Shown one piece after another: positions 5,879-12,376 of a DNA stretch of 12,866 bases. The notes under the pieces were generated by a model. The model was not told where the DNA came from. It saw only the letters and a program-made list of their open reading frames with translations, and searched no databases. Made by a program: the position numbers and the translations under genes. Within the stretch, counting starts at the first letter, position 1; each line of letters begins with the position of its first letter. The stretch spans positions 1-12,866 of the forward strand of contig JAJXSZ010000047.1 in assembly GCA_021784255.1 (NCBI GenBank), written 5' to 3'. This DNA is from Pseudomonadota bacterium. Its GTDB lineage: Bacteria > Pseudomonadota > Alphaproteobacteria > Acetobacterales > Acetobacteraceae.

Positions 5879-7339
5879 ATGGACTCGTCCGAGGCCGAGG
5901 CGCGGCCGGCAAGATCGGCGGACCGCGCAAAGAATCCGACCATCGTCCTGCTCATCGTCGCCACCGCGATGTTCATGGAGCAGCTCGACGGTACGGTGCT
6001 CGCCACCGCCCTGCCGACCATGGCTCGCAGCTTCGATGTCGACGCGCTGCACATGAACGTGGCGCTGACCGCCTACCTGCTGACGCTGGCGATGTTCATC
6101 CCGGCCAGCGGCAAGATCGCCGACCGCTTCGGCTCGCGCACCGTCTTCCGCGCCGCGATCGGCCTGTTCACCCTGGGCTCGATCCTCTGCGCCCAGGCGC
6201 CCACGCTCGGCGCCCTGGTTGCCGCGCGCATGCTCCAGGGCGCGGGCGGCGCGCTGATGTCGCCGGTCGGGCGGCTGGTGATGCTGCGCGTCGTCTCGAA
6301 GTCGGAGCTGGTCCGCGCCATGTCCTGGCTGATGCTGCCGGCGACGATCGGCCCGATCGTCGGCCCGCCGCTCGGCGGCTTCCTCGTCACCTACCTTTCC
6401 TGGCACTGGATCTTCTACATCAACGTGCCGATCGGGCTCGCCGGCATCGTCCTGGTCTCGATCTATATCGAGCAGATGAAGGAGGAGGCGCCGGAGCCGT
6501 TCGACCTGCGCGGCCTGATCCTCGCCGGCACCGCGCTCGCCTCGCTGATGTTCGGCCTCGAGATGGCCTCGCGCGGCGTCGGCTCGGCCTTCGTCGTGGC
6601 CCTGCTCGCCGGCATCGGCATCGGCGCGGCGCTGCTCTACACCGTGCATGCGCGCCACCACCCGCGCCCGATGCTGGATTTCGCGCTGCTGCGCATCCCG
6701 ACGATGCGCCTCTCGCTCGCCTGCGGCACGCTCTCGCGCATCTCGGTCGGCGCCATGCCGTTCCTGATGCCGATGATGTTCCAGCTCGGCTTCGGCTACT
6801 CCGCGGCGCGAAGCGGGCTCATCACCTTCGCCAGCTCCGTCGGCTCGCTCGCCGTGCGCGGCCTCGCGCCGGGCATCATCAAACGCATGGGCTTCCGCCA
6901 GGTGCTGGTCTGGATCGGCGCGCTGGCCACGCTGCTGCTGGCGCTGGCCGCCGCCTTCCGCCCCGGCTGGCCGGTCTGGACGATCTACGCGCTGCTGATC
7001 GCGATCGGGTTTTTCCAGTCGCTGCAGTTCATGGCCTACAACACCATCGCCTACGCCGATGTCTCGCGCGCGCAGATGAGTGCGGCAACCAGCTTCTACA
7101 CCACGTTCCAGCAGATGGCGCTGTCGCTCGGCATCGCCACCTCGGCGGCGGCACTCGCGGTCTCGATCCGCGTCACCGGCCACCCCGGGCCGGAGCTGAG
7201 CGACTTCTCCGTCTCGCTGCTGTTCGTCTCCGCGATCTCGATGGCGGCACCGCTGCTGGCGACGCGGATGGACGCGAACGCGGGCGCCGAGATGTCGGGC
7301 CATCGGGCGGGCCCGTCGCTGGCGAAGGCGCGGCATTAG
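5879..7339 (+). CDS. DHA2-family (EmrB/QacA-type) MFS multidrug exporter
   Basis: 486 aa, an inner-membrane proton-driven exporter of the 14-TM DHA2 group. Visible family motifs are the motif D1-like LDGTVLATALP at 36-46 in TM1, motif A GKIADRFGSRT at 78-88 between TM2 and TM3, motif B-like RMLQGAGGALMSPVGR at 117-132, and the antiporter motif C GPIVGPPLGG at 158-167. Hydrophobic segments continue to about 460. A hydrophilic N-terminus of about 20 residues and a C-terminal tail after 462 flank the membrane part. Substrates are unknown. There is no adjacent EmrA-like periplasmic adaptor or TolC-like gene, so a tripartite pump is not supported here. It is divergent from the MBL hydrolase, a possible degrade-or-export pairing (inference). 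The ATG lacks an obvious ribosome-binding site. Confidence 0.92.
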   Translation: MDSSEAEARPARSADRAKNPTIVLLIVATAMFMEQLDGTVLATALPTMARSFDVDALHMNVALTAYLLTLAMFIPASGKIADRFGSRTVFRAAIGLFTLGSILCAQAPTLGALVAARMLQGAGGALMSPVGRLVMLRVVSKSELVRAMSWLMLPATIGPIVGPPLGGFLVTYLSWHWIFYINVPIGLAGIVLVSIYIEQMKEEAPEPFDLRGLILAGTALASLMFGLEMASRGVGSAFVVALLAGIGIGAALLYTVHARHHPRPMLDFALLRIPTMRLSLACGTLSRISVGAMPFLMPMMFQLGFGYSAARSGLITFASSVGSLAVRGLAPGIIKRMGFRQVLVWIGALATLLLALAAAFRPGWPVWTIYALLIAIGFFQSLQFMAYNTIAYADVSRAQMSAATSFYTTFQQMALSLGIATSAAALAVSIRVTGHPGPELSDFSVSLLFVSAISMAAPLLATRMDANAGAEMSGHRAGPSLAKARH

Positions 7340-7367
7340 GTCTTTGTGCCGCAGGTCTTTGTGCCGC
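7338..7367. repeat. Perfect 15-bp tandem duplication at the MFS stop codon
   Basis: AGGTCTTTGTGCCGC occurs twice head to tail, at 7338-7352 and 7353-7367. The first copy begins with the last two bases of the MFS stop codon TAG. Each TGCCGC can pair with GCGGCA at 7330-7335, so the first copy can also form a small hairpin over the stop codon. It looks like a recent slippage duplication. Confidence 0.8.
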
Positions 7368-7454
7368 CCGATCGGTGCCGCCGGCGCGGCCCGGCGGCAA
7401 CGCAGCGGCCCGGCTCATCACGAGATGGGAACGAATCCGGGCCGCTTGAAGCGC

Positions 7455-7494
7455 CCGGCGGCGCGCGGCAGGCGGTCCCGCCGCGCGCCGCCGG
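7455..7494. terminator. Long GC hairpin between convergent genes, candidate bidirectional terminator
   Basis: A perfect 15-bp inverted repeat has arms CCGGCGGCGCGCGGC at 7455-7469 and its complement at 7480-7494, with a 10-nt loop. It lies between the convergent MFS and CDGSH genes, where a shared terminator is expected. A second small palindrome, AGCCGG-A-CCGGCT (7497-7509), touches the CDGSH stop codon. Neither strand has a T tract after the stem, so it may instead stabilise 3' ends or be a solitary REP-like element. Confidence 0.45.
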
Positions 7495-7508
7495 TCAGCC
7501 GGACCGGC

Positions 7509-7748
7509 TCAGAGAGACTTGTGCGTCCCGTCGCACATCGCGCCGTTCTTGCTGTGCTTGCAGCCGCAGAACCAGGCGTCGCCATCCTTCTCGGCCTTGT
7601 ATTCCTTGGGCGAGAAGGCGCTGCCCTTGTGCGAGCCGTCGCAGAACGGCTGGTTCTTGCTCTGCCCGCAGGCGCACCACCAGTACGACTTCCCCTCTTC
7701 CACGGTAACCTTGTACGGCGCCTTCTGGGCGATATGCGGATCAGCCAT
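7509..7748 (-). CDS. Small CDGSH iron-sulfur domain protein with two motifs
   Basis: 79 aa. Two CDGSH-type [2Fe-2S] binding motifs (C-x-C-x2-S-x3-P-x-C-D-G-S/T-H) follow in tandem: Cys25, Cys27, Cys36 and His40, then Cys61, Cys63, Cys72 and His76. Each motif supplies the 3-Cys/1-His ligand set. In the second motif the usual proline before the third cysteine is Ala70. There is no membrane anchor, unlike the mitochondrial relatives, so it should be a soluble cytosolic Fe-S protein, probably for electron or cluster transfer; the bacterial role is not established. A near-perfect AAGGAGG five bases before the ATG indicates strong translation. It lies 35 bp after the double-GNAT gene on the same strand but has its own promoter and operator candidate. 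Confidence 0.93.
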   Translation of the reverse strand: MADPHIAQKAPYKVTVEEGKSYWWCACGQSKNQPFCDGSHKGSAFSPKEYKAEKDGDAWFCGCKHSKNGAMCDGTHKSL

Positions 7749-7753
7749 CGAGA

Positions 7754-7760
7754 CCTCCTT
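7754..7760 (-). promoter_or_regulatory. Strong ribosome-binding site of the CDGSH gene
   Basis: AAGGAGG (extended AAGGAGGT) on the minus strand lies 5 nt before the ATG at 7748. It is as strong as the epimerase site and fixes the start of the 79-residue protein. Confidence 0.88.
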
Positions 7761-7762
7761 AT

Positions 7763-7782
7763 TGTTCGATACCGAACGATAC
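7763..7782 (-). promoter_or_regulatory. Operator-like repeat overlapping the CDGSH promoter
   Basis: On the minus strand the hexamer GTATCG occurs twice exactly one helical turn apart (10 bp: GTATCG-TTCG-GTATCG). It is interlocked with an inverted repeat GTTCG-GTAT-CGAAC at 7764-7777. The element covers the predicted -10 box and transcription start and stops three bases before the Shine-Dalgarno site. This geometry suits a repressor or redox sensor. No regulator gene is in the window and I cannot assign a family. Confidence 0.5.
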
Positions 7783-7803
7783 TCTATCGGCGCGCCGTGT
7801 CCA
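7776..7803 (-). promoter_or_regulatory. Candidate sigma-70-type promoter of the CDGSH gene
   Basis: On the minus strand, TGGACA at 7798-7803 (5 of 6 to the -35 consensus) and TATCGT at 7776-7781 (4 of 6 to the -10) are spaced by 16 bp. The start of transcription would fall near 7768-7769, leaving a leader of about 20 nt that contains the strong ribosome-binding site. The -35 lies inside the 3' end of the GNAT gene. Confidence 0.45.
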
Positions 7804-8803
7804 ACCCGATCGCCTTGTAAAGCAGCGAGGCGCCGTGGCGCGCGCCGTCCGGGCCCACGGCATAGTCGGGCACGCTGCCCGCGAGCGTCCAGCCCCGCGC
7901 GAGATAGAGCCGCTCCGCCTCGCCCCCGGTGCGCGCATCGAGCGTCAGCAGGCTGCGCCCCAGCCGCGCCGCCTCCGCCTCCGCCGCCGCCAGCAGCGCC
8001 GCGCCGATGCCGCGCCGCCGCGCCGCGGGGGCAACCAGCAGCTTCTTGAGCGCACCGCGGTGCCGCTCGATCGCCGGCGCCGCCAGATCGAGCATCACCG
8101 CGCCGACGATCCGCCCGTCGAGCCAGGCGATGCCGATCCGCCGCTCGCCGCGCGCCACCCGGGCCGCGCGCTCGCGCCAGAACGCCAGCGCCGCCGCCGG
8201 GTCCATCGGTGCCGCGTAGCCGAGGCTCGCGCCGGCGTCGACGCAGGCCACCAGCAGCGCCGCGAGCCGCGCCACCGCGCTCTCCGCCTCCATCGGGTCG
8301 AGCATGCGGATCTCGACGCCGGCAACCGGCTTGCGGTAGCGGAACTCCAGCGTGCCGGCGCGGTCGTTGACCACCCGTATCGGTCCCGAGCGCAGGAAAT
8401 CGTGCTTCTCGTAGAAGGCGTGTGCCCGCGCGAAGCGGGTGTCGGACCACAGCACCAGCTCCGCCGCTCCGGCCGCGCGCGCATGCGCCTCGACCCCGGC
8501 CACCAGCCGCGCCGCCAGCCCGCCGCCGCGCGCCGTCGGAGCGACGTACATCCGCACCAGCTCCCAGGTCGCGCCGGCGAGCGGATGCGTGCCCACCATG
8601 CCGACCACGGCGCCGTCCTGCTCGGCGGCCCACACCGCGCCGCCCTCGCCCGCCACATGGCTCGCCCAGGCGCGCAGGTCGGGCGCGTCCTCGTCGAGGT
8701 CGAACACGCAGCCGGGGTAGGAAAGCCAGGCCTCGCGCACCAGCGCGATAAAGCCGGCCGCGTCCTCGTCGCGCCCCGGGCGGATGTGCGCGTCGGCCTT
8801 CAC
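7784..8803 (-). CDS. Double-domain GNAT N-acetyltransferase
   Basis: 339 aa from a GTG start. Two GNAT folds lie in tandem, each with the acetyl-CoA pyrophosphate-binding motif A: RGGGLA at residues 92-97 and RRRGIG at 262-267. Each is preceded by the usual strand ending in V-A-P (VRMYVAPTA and KKLLVAPAA). Single-domain GNATs are about 150-180 aa, so this is an internal duplication or fusion; low similarity between the halves suggests it is old. It should acetylate an amine with acetyl-CoA in the cytosol, substrate unknown. The start is uncertain. GTG at 8803 is one base after the upstream aminotransferase stop and lacks a clear ribosome-binding site. An in-frame TTG at 8821 (345 aa) overlaps that stop and has GGGGA five bases upstream. 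Both imply coupling to the aminotransferase. Confidence 0.85.
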   Translation of the reverse strand: MKADAHIRPGRDEDAAGFIALVREAWLSYPGCVFDLDEDAPDLRAWASHVAGEGGAVWAAEQDGAVVGMVGTHPLAGATWELVRMYVAPTARGGGLAARLVAGVEAHARAAGAAELVLWSDTRFARAHAFYEKHDFLRSGPIRVVNDRAGTLEFRYRKPVAGVEIRMLDPMEAESAVARLAALLVACVDAGASLGYAAPMDPAAALAFWRERAARVARGERRIGIAWLDGRIVGAVMLDLAAPAIERHRGALKKLLVAPAARRRGIGAALLAAAEAEAARLGRSLLTLDARTGGEAERLYLARGWTLAGSVPDYAVGPDGARHGASLLYKAIGLDTARR

Positions 8804-8804
8804 G

Positions 8805-10019
8805 TCAGGCGAGCTGGGCAACGAATTCCCCGATCCGCCGGCAGGCCTCGACCAGGCTCGCCTCGTCGGTCGCGTAGGAGAGGCGCAGATACGGGCTCAT
8901 CCCGAACGCGGCGCCGCCGACCACGCCGACATGCTGCTCCTCGAGCAGCGCCTCGGCGAAATCCTGGTCGGACCCGATCCTGCGCCCGCCCGGCGTGGTT
9001 CGGCCGAGGCAGCCGGCGATGTTGGGGAAAACGTAGAACGCCCCCTCGGGGCGGTGGCACGCGATGCCTGGGATCGCGTTCAGCGCATCGACGACGATAT
9101 CGCGGCGGCGCCGGTAGAGCGCCGCGCGCTCCGCGACCAGCTCCTGCGGCCCGTCGAGCGCCGCCGCGGCCGCCGCCTGGCCGACCGAAGAGACGCCCGC
9201 CGTCGCCTGGCCCTGCATGTTCACCATCGCCCGGATCAACTCGCGCGGCCCGGCCCCGAACCCGATGCGCCAGCCGGTCATCGCATAGGTCTTCGACACC
9301 CCGGAGATCGTCAGCACCCGGTCGGCCAGCGCCGGCGCCACGCGGGCGATCGAGGCGACTGGCTCGGCGCCATAGGCGAGATGCTCGTACATCTCGTCGG
9401 CCATCACCCAGACCTGCGGATGCTGTTCCAGCACCGCGGCGATCGCGCGCAGCTCTCCGTCGCTGCACGCCGCCCCCGTCGGGTTGTTCGGCAGGTTCAG
9501 CACCAGCCATTTGGTGCGCGCCGTGACGGCCGCCGCGATATCCTCCGGCCGCGGCTTGAAGCCATTGTTCTGATAGCAATTCACCTGAACGGGCGTGGCG
9601 CCGAGCAGGCGCGCCATCAGCGGGTAGGCGCCCCAGTACGGCGCCGGGACGATGACCTCGTCGCCCTCGTCCACGGTCGCCATCAGGGCGTCGAAGATCA
9701 CCTGCTTGCCGCCGTTGCCGACCATGATCTGGTCGAGACCGAACTCGAGCCCGTTCTCGCGCGCGAATTTGCGCTGCACCGCCTCCTTCAGCCGCCGCGT
9801 CCCGTCCTGCGGCGGATACTTCGTCTCGCCGGCCAGCGCCGCCGCGTGCGCCGCCGCGATCGCGTGCGGCGGGGTCGGAAAATCCGGCTCGCCGATGGTC
9901 ATCATGATGACGTGGTGCCCGGCCTCGCGCAGCGCCCGCGCACGCACCGTCATCGCCACCGTGGCGGCGACCTGGACCCGGCCGAGCCGTTGCGAAAATT
10001 TCGGCATCGGTGCCGGCAT
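8805..10019 (-). CDS. Aspartate-aminotransferase-like class I aminotransferase, second tandem copy
   Basis: 404 aa. It has the complete PLP site of the aspartate aminotransferase family: GEPDFPTP at 43-50, LNLPNNPTG at 174-182 with Asn179, ADEMY at 207-211, Schiff-base Lys243 in SGVSKTYAMTGWR with Arg251, and substrate arginine Arg379 in YLRLSYA. The start is taken as ATG 10019, four bases after the stop of the upstream paralogue; an in-frame ATG at 10007 is also possible. It departs from the upstream copy where substrate contacts and the active-site wall usually lie. One example is QGQATAGVSSVG near 269-280 where the paralogue has QSQSTSNTSSIS. This suggests a different amino-acid preference. 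It is co-transcribed with the paralogue and the double-GNAT gene. Confidence 0.88.
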   Translation of the reverse strand: MPAPMPKFSQRLGRVQVAATVAMTVRARALREAGHHVIMMTIGEPDFPTPPHAIAAAHAAALAGETKYPPQDGTRRLKEAVQRKFARENGLEFGLDQIMVGNGGKQVIFDALMATVDEGDEVIVPAPYWGAYPLMARLLGATPVQVNCYQNNGFKPRPEDIAAAVTARTKWLVLNLPNNPTGAACSDGELRAIAAVLEQHPQVWVMADEMYEHLAYGAEPVASIARVAPALADRVLTISGVSKTYAMTGWRIGFGAGPRELIRAMVNMQGQATAGVSSVGQAAAAAALDGPQELVAERAALYRRRRDIVVDALNAIPGIACHRPEGAFYVFPNIAGCLGRTTPGGRRIGSDQDFAEALLEEQHVGVVGGAAFGMSPYLRLSYATDEASLVEACRRIGEFVAQLA

Positions 10020-10023
10020 CGGC

Positions 10024-11226
10024 TCAGCGCAGGTCCTGGCAGAAGCGCTGGATGCGGCCACAGGCCTCGCGCAGGCTCGCGGTGTCGGTGGCGTAGGAAA
10101 TGCGGAAATGCCCGGGATACATGAACGCCGCGCCGTGCACGGCGGCCACCCCCTCTTCCTCCAGCAGCGCCAGAACGAAGTCCTCGTCAGTGTTGATTTT
10201 CTTGCCTGTTTTCGAAGTCTTGCCGATGCAGCCATGCACGCTCGGGAACACGTAGAAGGCGCCCTCCGGCCTGTGGCAGGTGATGCCGGGGGCGGCGTTC
10301 AGCATCTCGACCACGAGGTCGCGGCGCTGCTGGTAGACCGCCACCATCTCCTCGATGAAGCCCTGCGGCCCGGTCAGCGCCGCCAGCGCCGCTGCCTGGC
10401 TGATCGAGGATGTGTTCGATGTGGACTGACTTTGCAGCTTGTCCATGGCCTTCACCATCGCCGCGGGCGCGCCGGCGAAGCCGATGCGCCAGCCGGTCAT
10501 GGCATAGGCCTTGGAGCAGCCGTTCATGGTGATCGTGCGGTCGCGCAGCTTCGGCTCGACCTCGACGATCGTCGCCGGCCGGAACCCGTCATAAACCAGC
10601 TTCTCGTAGATATCGTCGGTGAACACCCAGACATCCGGGTGGCGCAGCAGCACGTCGCAGATCGGCCGCAGCTCCTCGCGCGAATAGGCCGCTCCGGTCG
10701 GGTTGCAGGGGTTGTTGATGAACACCCATTTCGTCTTCGGCGTGATCGCCGCCTCGAGGTCCTCGGCGCGCAGCTTGAACCCGTGGTTCTGGCCGCAGGC
10801 GACGAACACCGGCTTGCCGTCCGCCAGCGCCACGATGTCCGGATAGCTCACCCAGCACGGCGTCGGGATGATCGCCTCGTCGCCGGCGTTCAGCGTCGCC
10901 ACCATGGCGTTGAAGATCACCTGCTTGCCGCCGGTGGAGACGATGATCTCCTCGGGCTTGTAGTCGAGCCCGGAATCGCGGCGGAACTTCTCCGCCACCG
11001 CCTGGCGCAGCGCCATCGTGCCGGCGACGTCGGTGTATTTGGTCTCGCCGCGCTGGATCGCCGCGATCGCCGCGTCCTTGACGAATTGCGGCGTGTCGAA
11101 ATCGGGCTCGCCGGCCGACAGGGAGATGACATCGCGCCCCGCCGCCTTCAGCGCGCGCGCCTTGGTGGACATCGCGATCGTGAGGCTGGGCGAGATGCGG
11201 TCGAGGCGGTCGGCGATGATGGACAT
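10024..11226 (-). CDS. Aspartate aminotransferase (class I, AatA/AspC-like)
   Basis: 400 aa, the usual length for alphaproteobacterial aspartate (or aspartate/prephenate) aminotransferases. It converts L-aspartate and 2-oxoglutarate to oxaloacetate and L-glutamate with PLP in the cytosol; some relatives also aminate prephenate. Visible residues are SAGEPDFDTP at 37-46, INNPCNPTG at 170-178 with Asn175, Schiff-base Lys239 in NGCSKAYAMTGWR with Arg247, QSQSTSNTSSIS at 265-276 and Arg375 in HFRISYA. This copy keeps the canonical residues of the group, so it is the better candidate for the housekeeping enzyme. Only a weak AGGG about five bases upstream precedes the ATG. It begins a run with the second aminotransferase (4-nt gap) and the double-GNAT gene. 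Confidence 0.92.
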   Translation of the reverse strand: MSIIADRLDRISPSLTIAMSTKARALKAAGRDVISLSAGEPDFDTPQFVKDAAIAAIQRGETKYTDVAGTMALRQAVAEKFRRDSGLDYKPEEIIVSTGGKQVIFNAMVATLNAGDEAIIPTPCWVSYPDIVALADGKPVFVACGQNHGFKLRAEDLEAAITPKTKWVFINNPCNPTGAAYSREELRPICDVLLRHPDVWVFTDDIYEKLVYDGFRPATIVEVEPKLRDRTITMNGCSKAYAMTGWRIGFAGAPAAMVKAMDKLQSQSTSNTSSISQAAALAALTGPQGFIEEMVAVYQQRRDLVVEMLNAAPGITCHRPEGAFYVFPSVHGCIGKTSKTGKKINTDEDFVLALLEEEGVAAVHGAAFMYPGHFRISYATDTASLREACGRIQRFCQDLR

Positions 11227-11306
11227 GGGGCCCTATCCGGCAATTGGCAGGGGCCTCAATTAGCCGTGGAATCCGAGGGCGACCACCCCCGGCGCGGGGC
11301 TATTTT
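11227..11306. other. Intergenic region upstream of the first tandem aminotransferase gene
   Basis: 80 bp between the 34-aa ORF and the aminotransferase start. It holds a short perfect hairpin CCCCG-GCG-CGGGG at 11287-11299, followed on the plus strand by CTATTTTCT. That looks like a weak plus-strand terminator although no plus-strand gene ends here. Two AATTG/CAATT arms at about 11239-11262 could be an operator. I could not place a convincing minus-strand promoter. Confidence 0.3.
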
Positions 11307-11411
11307 CTACCAGTACCCCGAGGACGAGACCGCCAGCACCACGGTCAGCACCGTCGCCAGCGGCCACCAGGGGCGCCGGCGGCGGAAAATCCGCCGTTTC
11401 GGACTGCGCAT
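11307..11411 (-). CDS. Possible 34-residue basic single-span membrane protein
   Basis: The ORF encodes 34 residues with a strongly basic N-terminus (MRSPKRRIFRRRR), a WW pair at the membrane edge (15-16) and one hydrophobic segment at about 17-30, ending in GYW. The topology suits a small inner-membrane protein with the N-terminus inside. The ATG at 11411 lies 15 nt after the stop codon of the ClpP-like lipoprotein, and GTGAGGG just upstream can serve as ribosome-binding site. I recognise no family. A palindrome at 11380-11396 lies within the ORF and may be only a result of the Arg-rich codons. It could be a chance ORF, since 34 codons is short in GC-rich DNA. Confidence 0.4.
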   Translation of the reverse strand: MRSPKRRIFRRRRPWWPLATVLTVVLAVSSSGYW

Positions 11412-11426
11412 TGCGCCCTCACCCGT

Positions 11427-12287
11427 TCATGTCGGCAGCGGCCGCACGCCCATGGTCATCAGCTCCTCGGGGCTGAGCCAGTAGATCGCCCCGGGCGGCG
11501 TCTCCACCAGCCGGCCGATGATCTCCGACGGCACCCCGAGCTGCGCCAGCAGCCGCGCGAAATCCGTCGTCACCGCCTTCGATCCCTCGGTCTCGTTGCC
11601 CGGCCTGCTCTCGGCGGCGCTGTGGACGCCAACATGCGCCGTCGCCGATACGTATTTGGTGTTCGAGGCGGCGAGGATCAGGAAGCAGGCCGAGGCGCAC
11701 ATGGCGTTGGACGGCACCACCACCGGCAGCCGGTCGCGGACGACGATGCGCGCCATCTGCATCGCCGTCGCCAGCGAGCCGCCCGGCGAGTTCAGCACGA
11801 AGTAGAGCTGCGCCTTGGGGTATCTGCGGGTGGCGTCGGCGACGACGCGCTCGATGCGCGCCTTGCAGCTCAGCATGATCATGCCGCTCACGGTGATCGC
11901 GACGCTGCGCCCGCCATCGGCGGAGGCGTCACCGATCGCGGTGCCGCAGCGGACATCGGCGGCGACCGCGCTCGAGGGCGACAGCTGCTGCCCCGGCAGC
12001 GGACGCGGCACGGCGCGCACCACCGAGGCGAGCGTCGGCGTCGGCGGCGGCGGCGGCTCGGTGGCGAGGCGCATCCGCGCGGCCTCGTCCATGCACTTTC
12101 CCGCCTCGGCGTACGAGGCGTGGTCGGTGACATAGCCGACGCAGCGCTGCTCGAAGCCGCTGGCGCTCTCGCCCGGCTGCGGCACGAACGCCGCGCTCAG
12201 CGGCGGCGCCGATGCCCGGCTCGCACCCGAACACCCCGCCAACAGCACCACCGCCACGGCCGTGCCCAGGCGCAACAAATGCTTCAT
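11427..12287 (-). CDS. Predicted lipoprotein with ClpP/crotonase-fold serine-protease-like domain
   Basis: 286 aa. The N-terminus MKHLLRLGTAVAVVLLAGC is a lipoprotein signal with the lipobox L-A-G-Cys19. The +2 residue is Ser, so outer-membrane sorting is likely. A Pro-rich linker lies at about 79-85 (PPPPPTP). The domain at about 128-286 resembles ClpP/SppA-like and COG3904 periplasmic proteins: the oxyanion-type S167-P-G-G, the nucleophile Ser199 in CASACF, and His222 in VGVHSA, the expected Ser and His of a triad. The acidic member cannot be fixed by eye (Asp242 is one option). It is probably periplasm-facing, processing or binding envelope proteins; activity is unproven. The start at 12287 is preferred because it gives a clean lipoprotein signal; an in-frame ATG at 12344 would add 19 polar residues. 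Six cysteines outside the lipobox allow disulfides. Confidence 0.82.
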   Translation of the reverse strand: MKHLLRLGTAVAVVLLAGCSGASRASAPPLSAAFVPQPGESASGFEQRCVGYVTDHASYAEAGKCMDEAARMRLATEPPPPPTPTLASVVRAVPRPLPGQQLSPSSAVAADVRCGTAIGDASADGGRSVAITVSGMIMLSCKARIERVVADATRRYPKAQLYFVLNSPGGSLATAMQMARIVVRDRLPVVVPSNAMCASACFLILAASNTKYVSATAHVGVHSAAESRPGNETEGSKAVTTDFARLLAQLGVPSEIIGRLVETPPGAIYWLSPEELMTMGVRPLPT

Positions 12288-12314
12288 GCGTCGTTCCCGT
12301 TGCGTCGTTCCCGC
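12287..12314. repeat. 14-bp tandem repeat over the translation-initiation region of the lipoprotein gene
   Basis: TGCGTCGTTCCCGT (12287-12300) is followed by TGCGTCGTTCCCGC (12301-12314); 13 of 14 bases match. On the minus strand both copies provide GGGAACGACGC ahead of the start codon, and the first base of the repeat is the A of the ATG. A change in copy number would alter the 5' leader but not the protein. Confidence 0.75.
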
Positions 12315-12376
12315 GCTCTGCGGAATCCGAGATCCAGTCCCCAATACCGGCGCCGTCGCCTAAGCTTCGCCCAGCC

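Noticed and set aside
5753..7336. A long minus-strand frame that continues upstream of the MBL hydrolase across the whole exporter gene
   Set aside because: It is the antisense of the MFS gene, composed of Arg/Gly/Asp/His-rich low-complexity residues. The hydrolase has a clear start with AAGGAG at 5752.
11287..11299. Hairpin CCCCG-GCG-CGGGG followed by CTATTTTCT on the plus strand, resembling an intrinsic terminator
   Set aside because: No plus-strand gene ends nearby, the stem is only 5 bp, and the T tract is interrupted. I kept it as a note in the intergenic entry, not as a terminator.
11380..11396. Palindrome CGGCGGA-AAA-TCCGCCG
   Set aside because: It falls within the 34-aa ORF, where Arg codons (CGG/CGC) on both sides produce it easily, and no T run follows on the minus strand.
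9652..11484. A plus-strand frame of about 600 codons opposite the tandem aminotransferases
   Set aside because: Its sequence is Arg/His/Gly-rich with no recognisable motif, while the opposite strand encodes two complete PLP enzymes.
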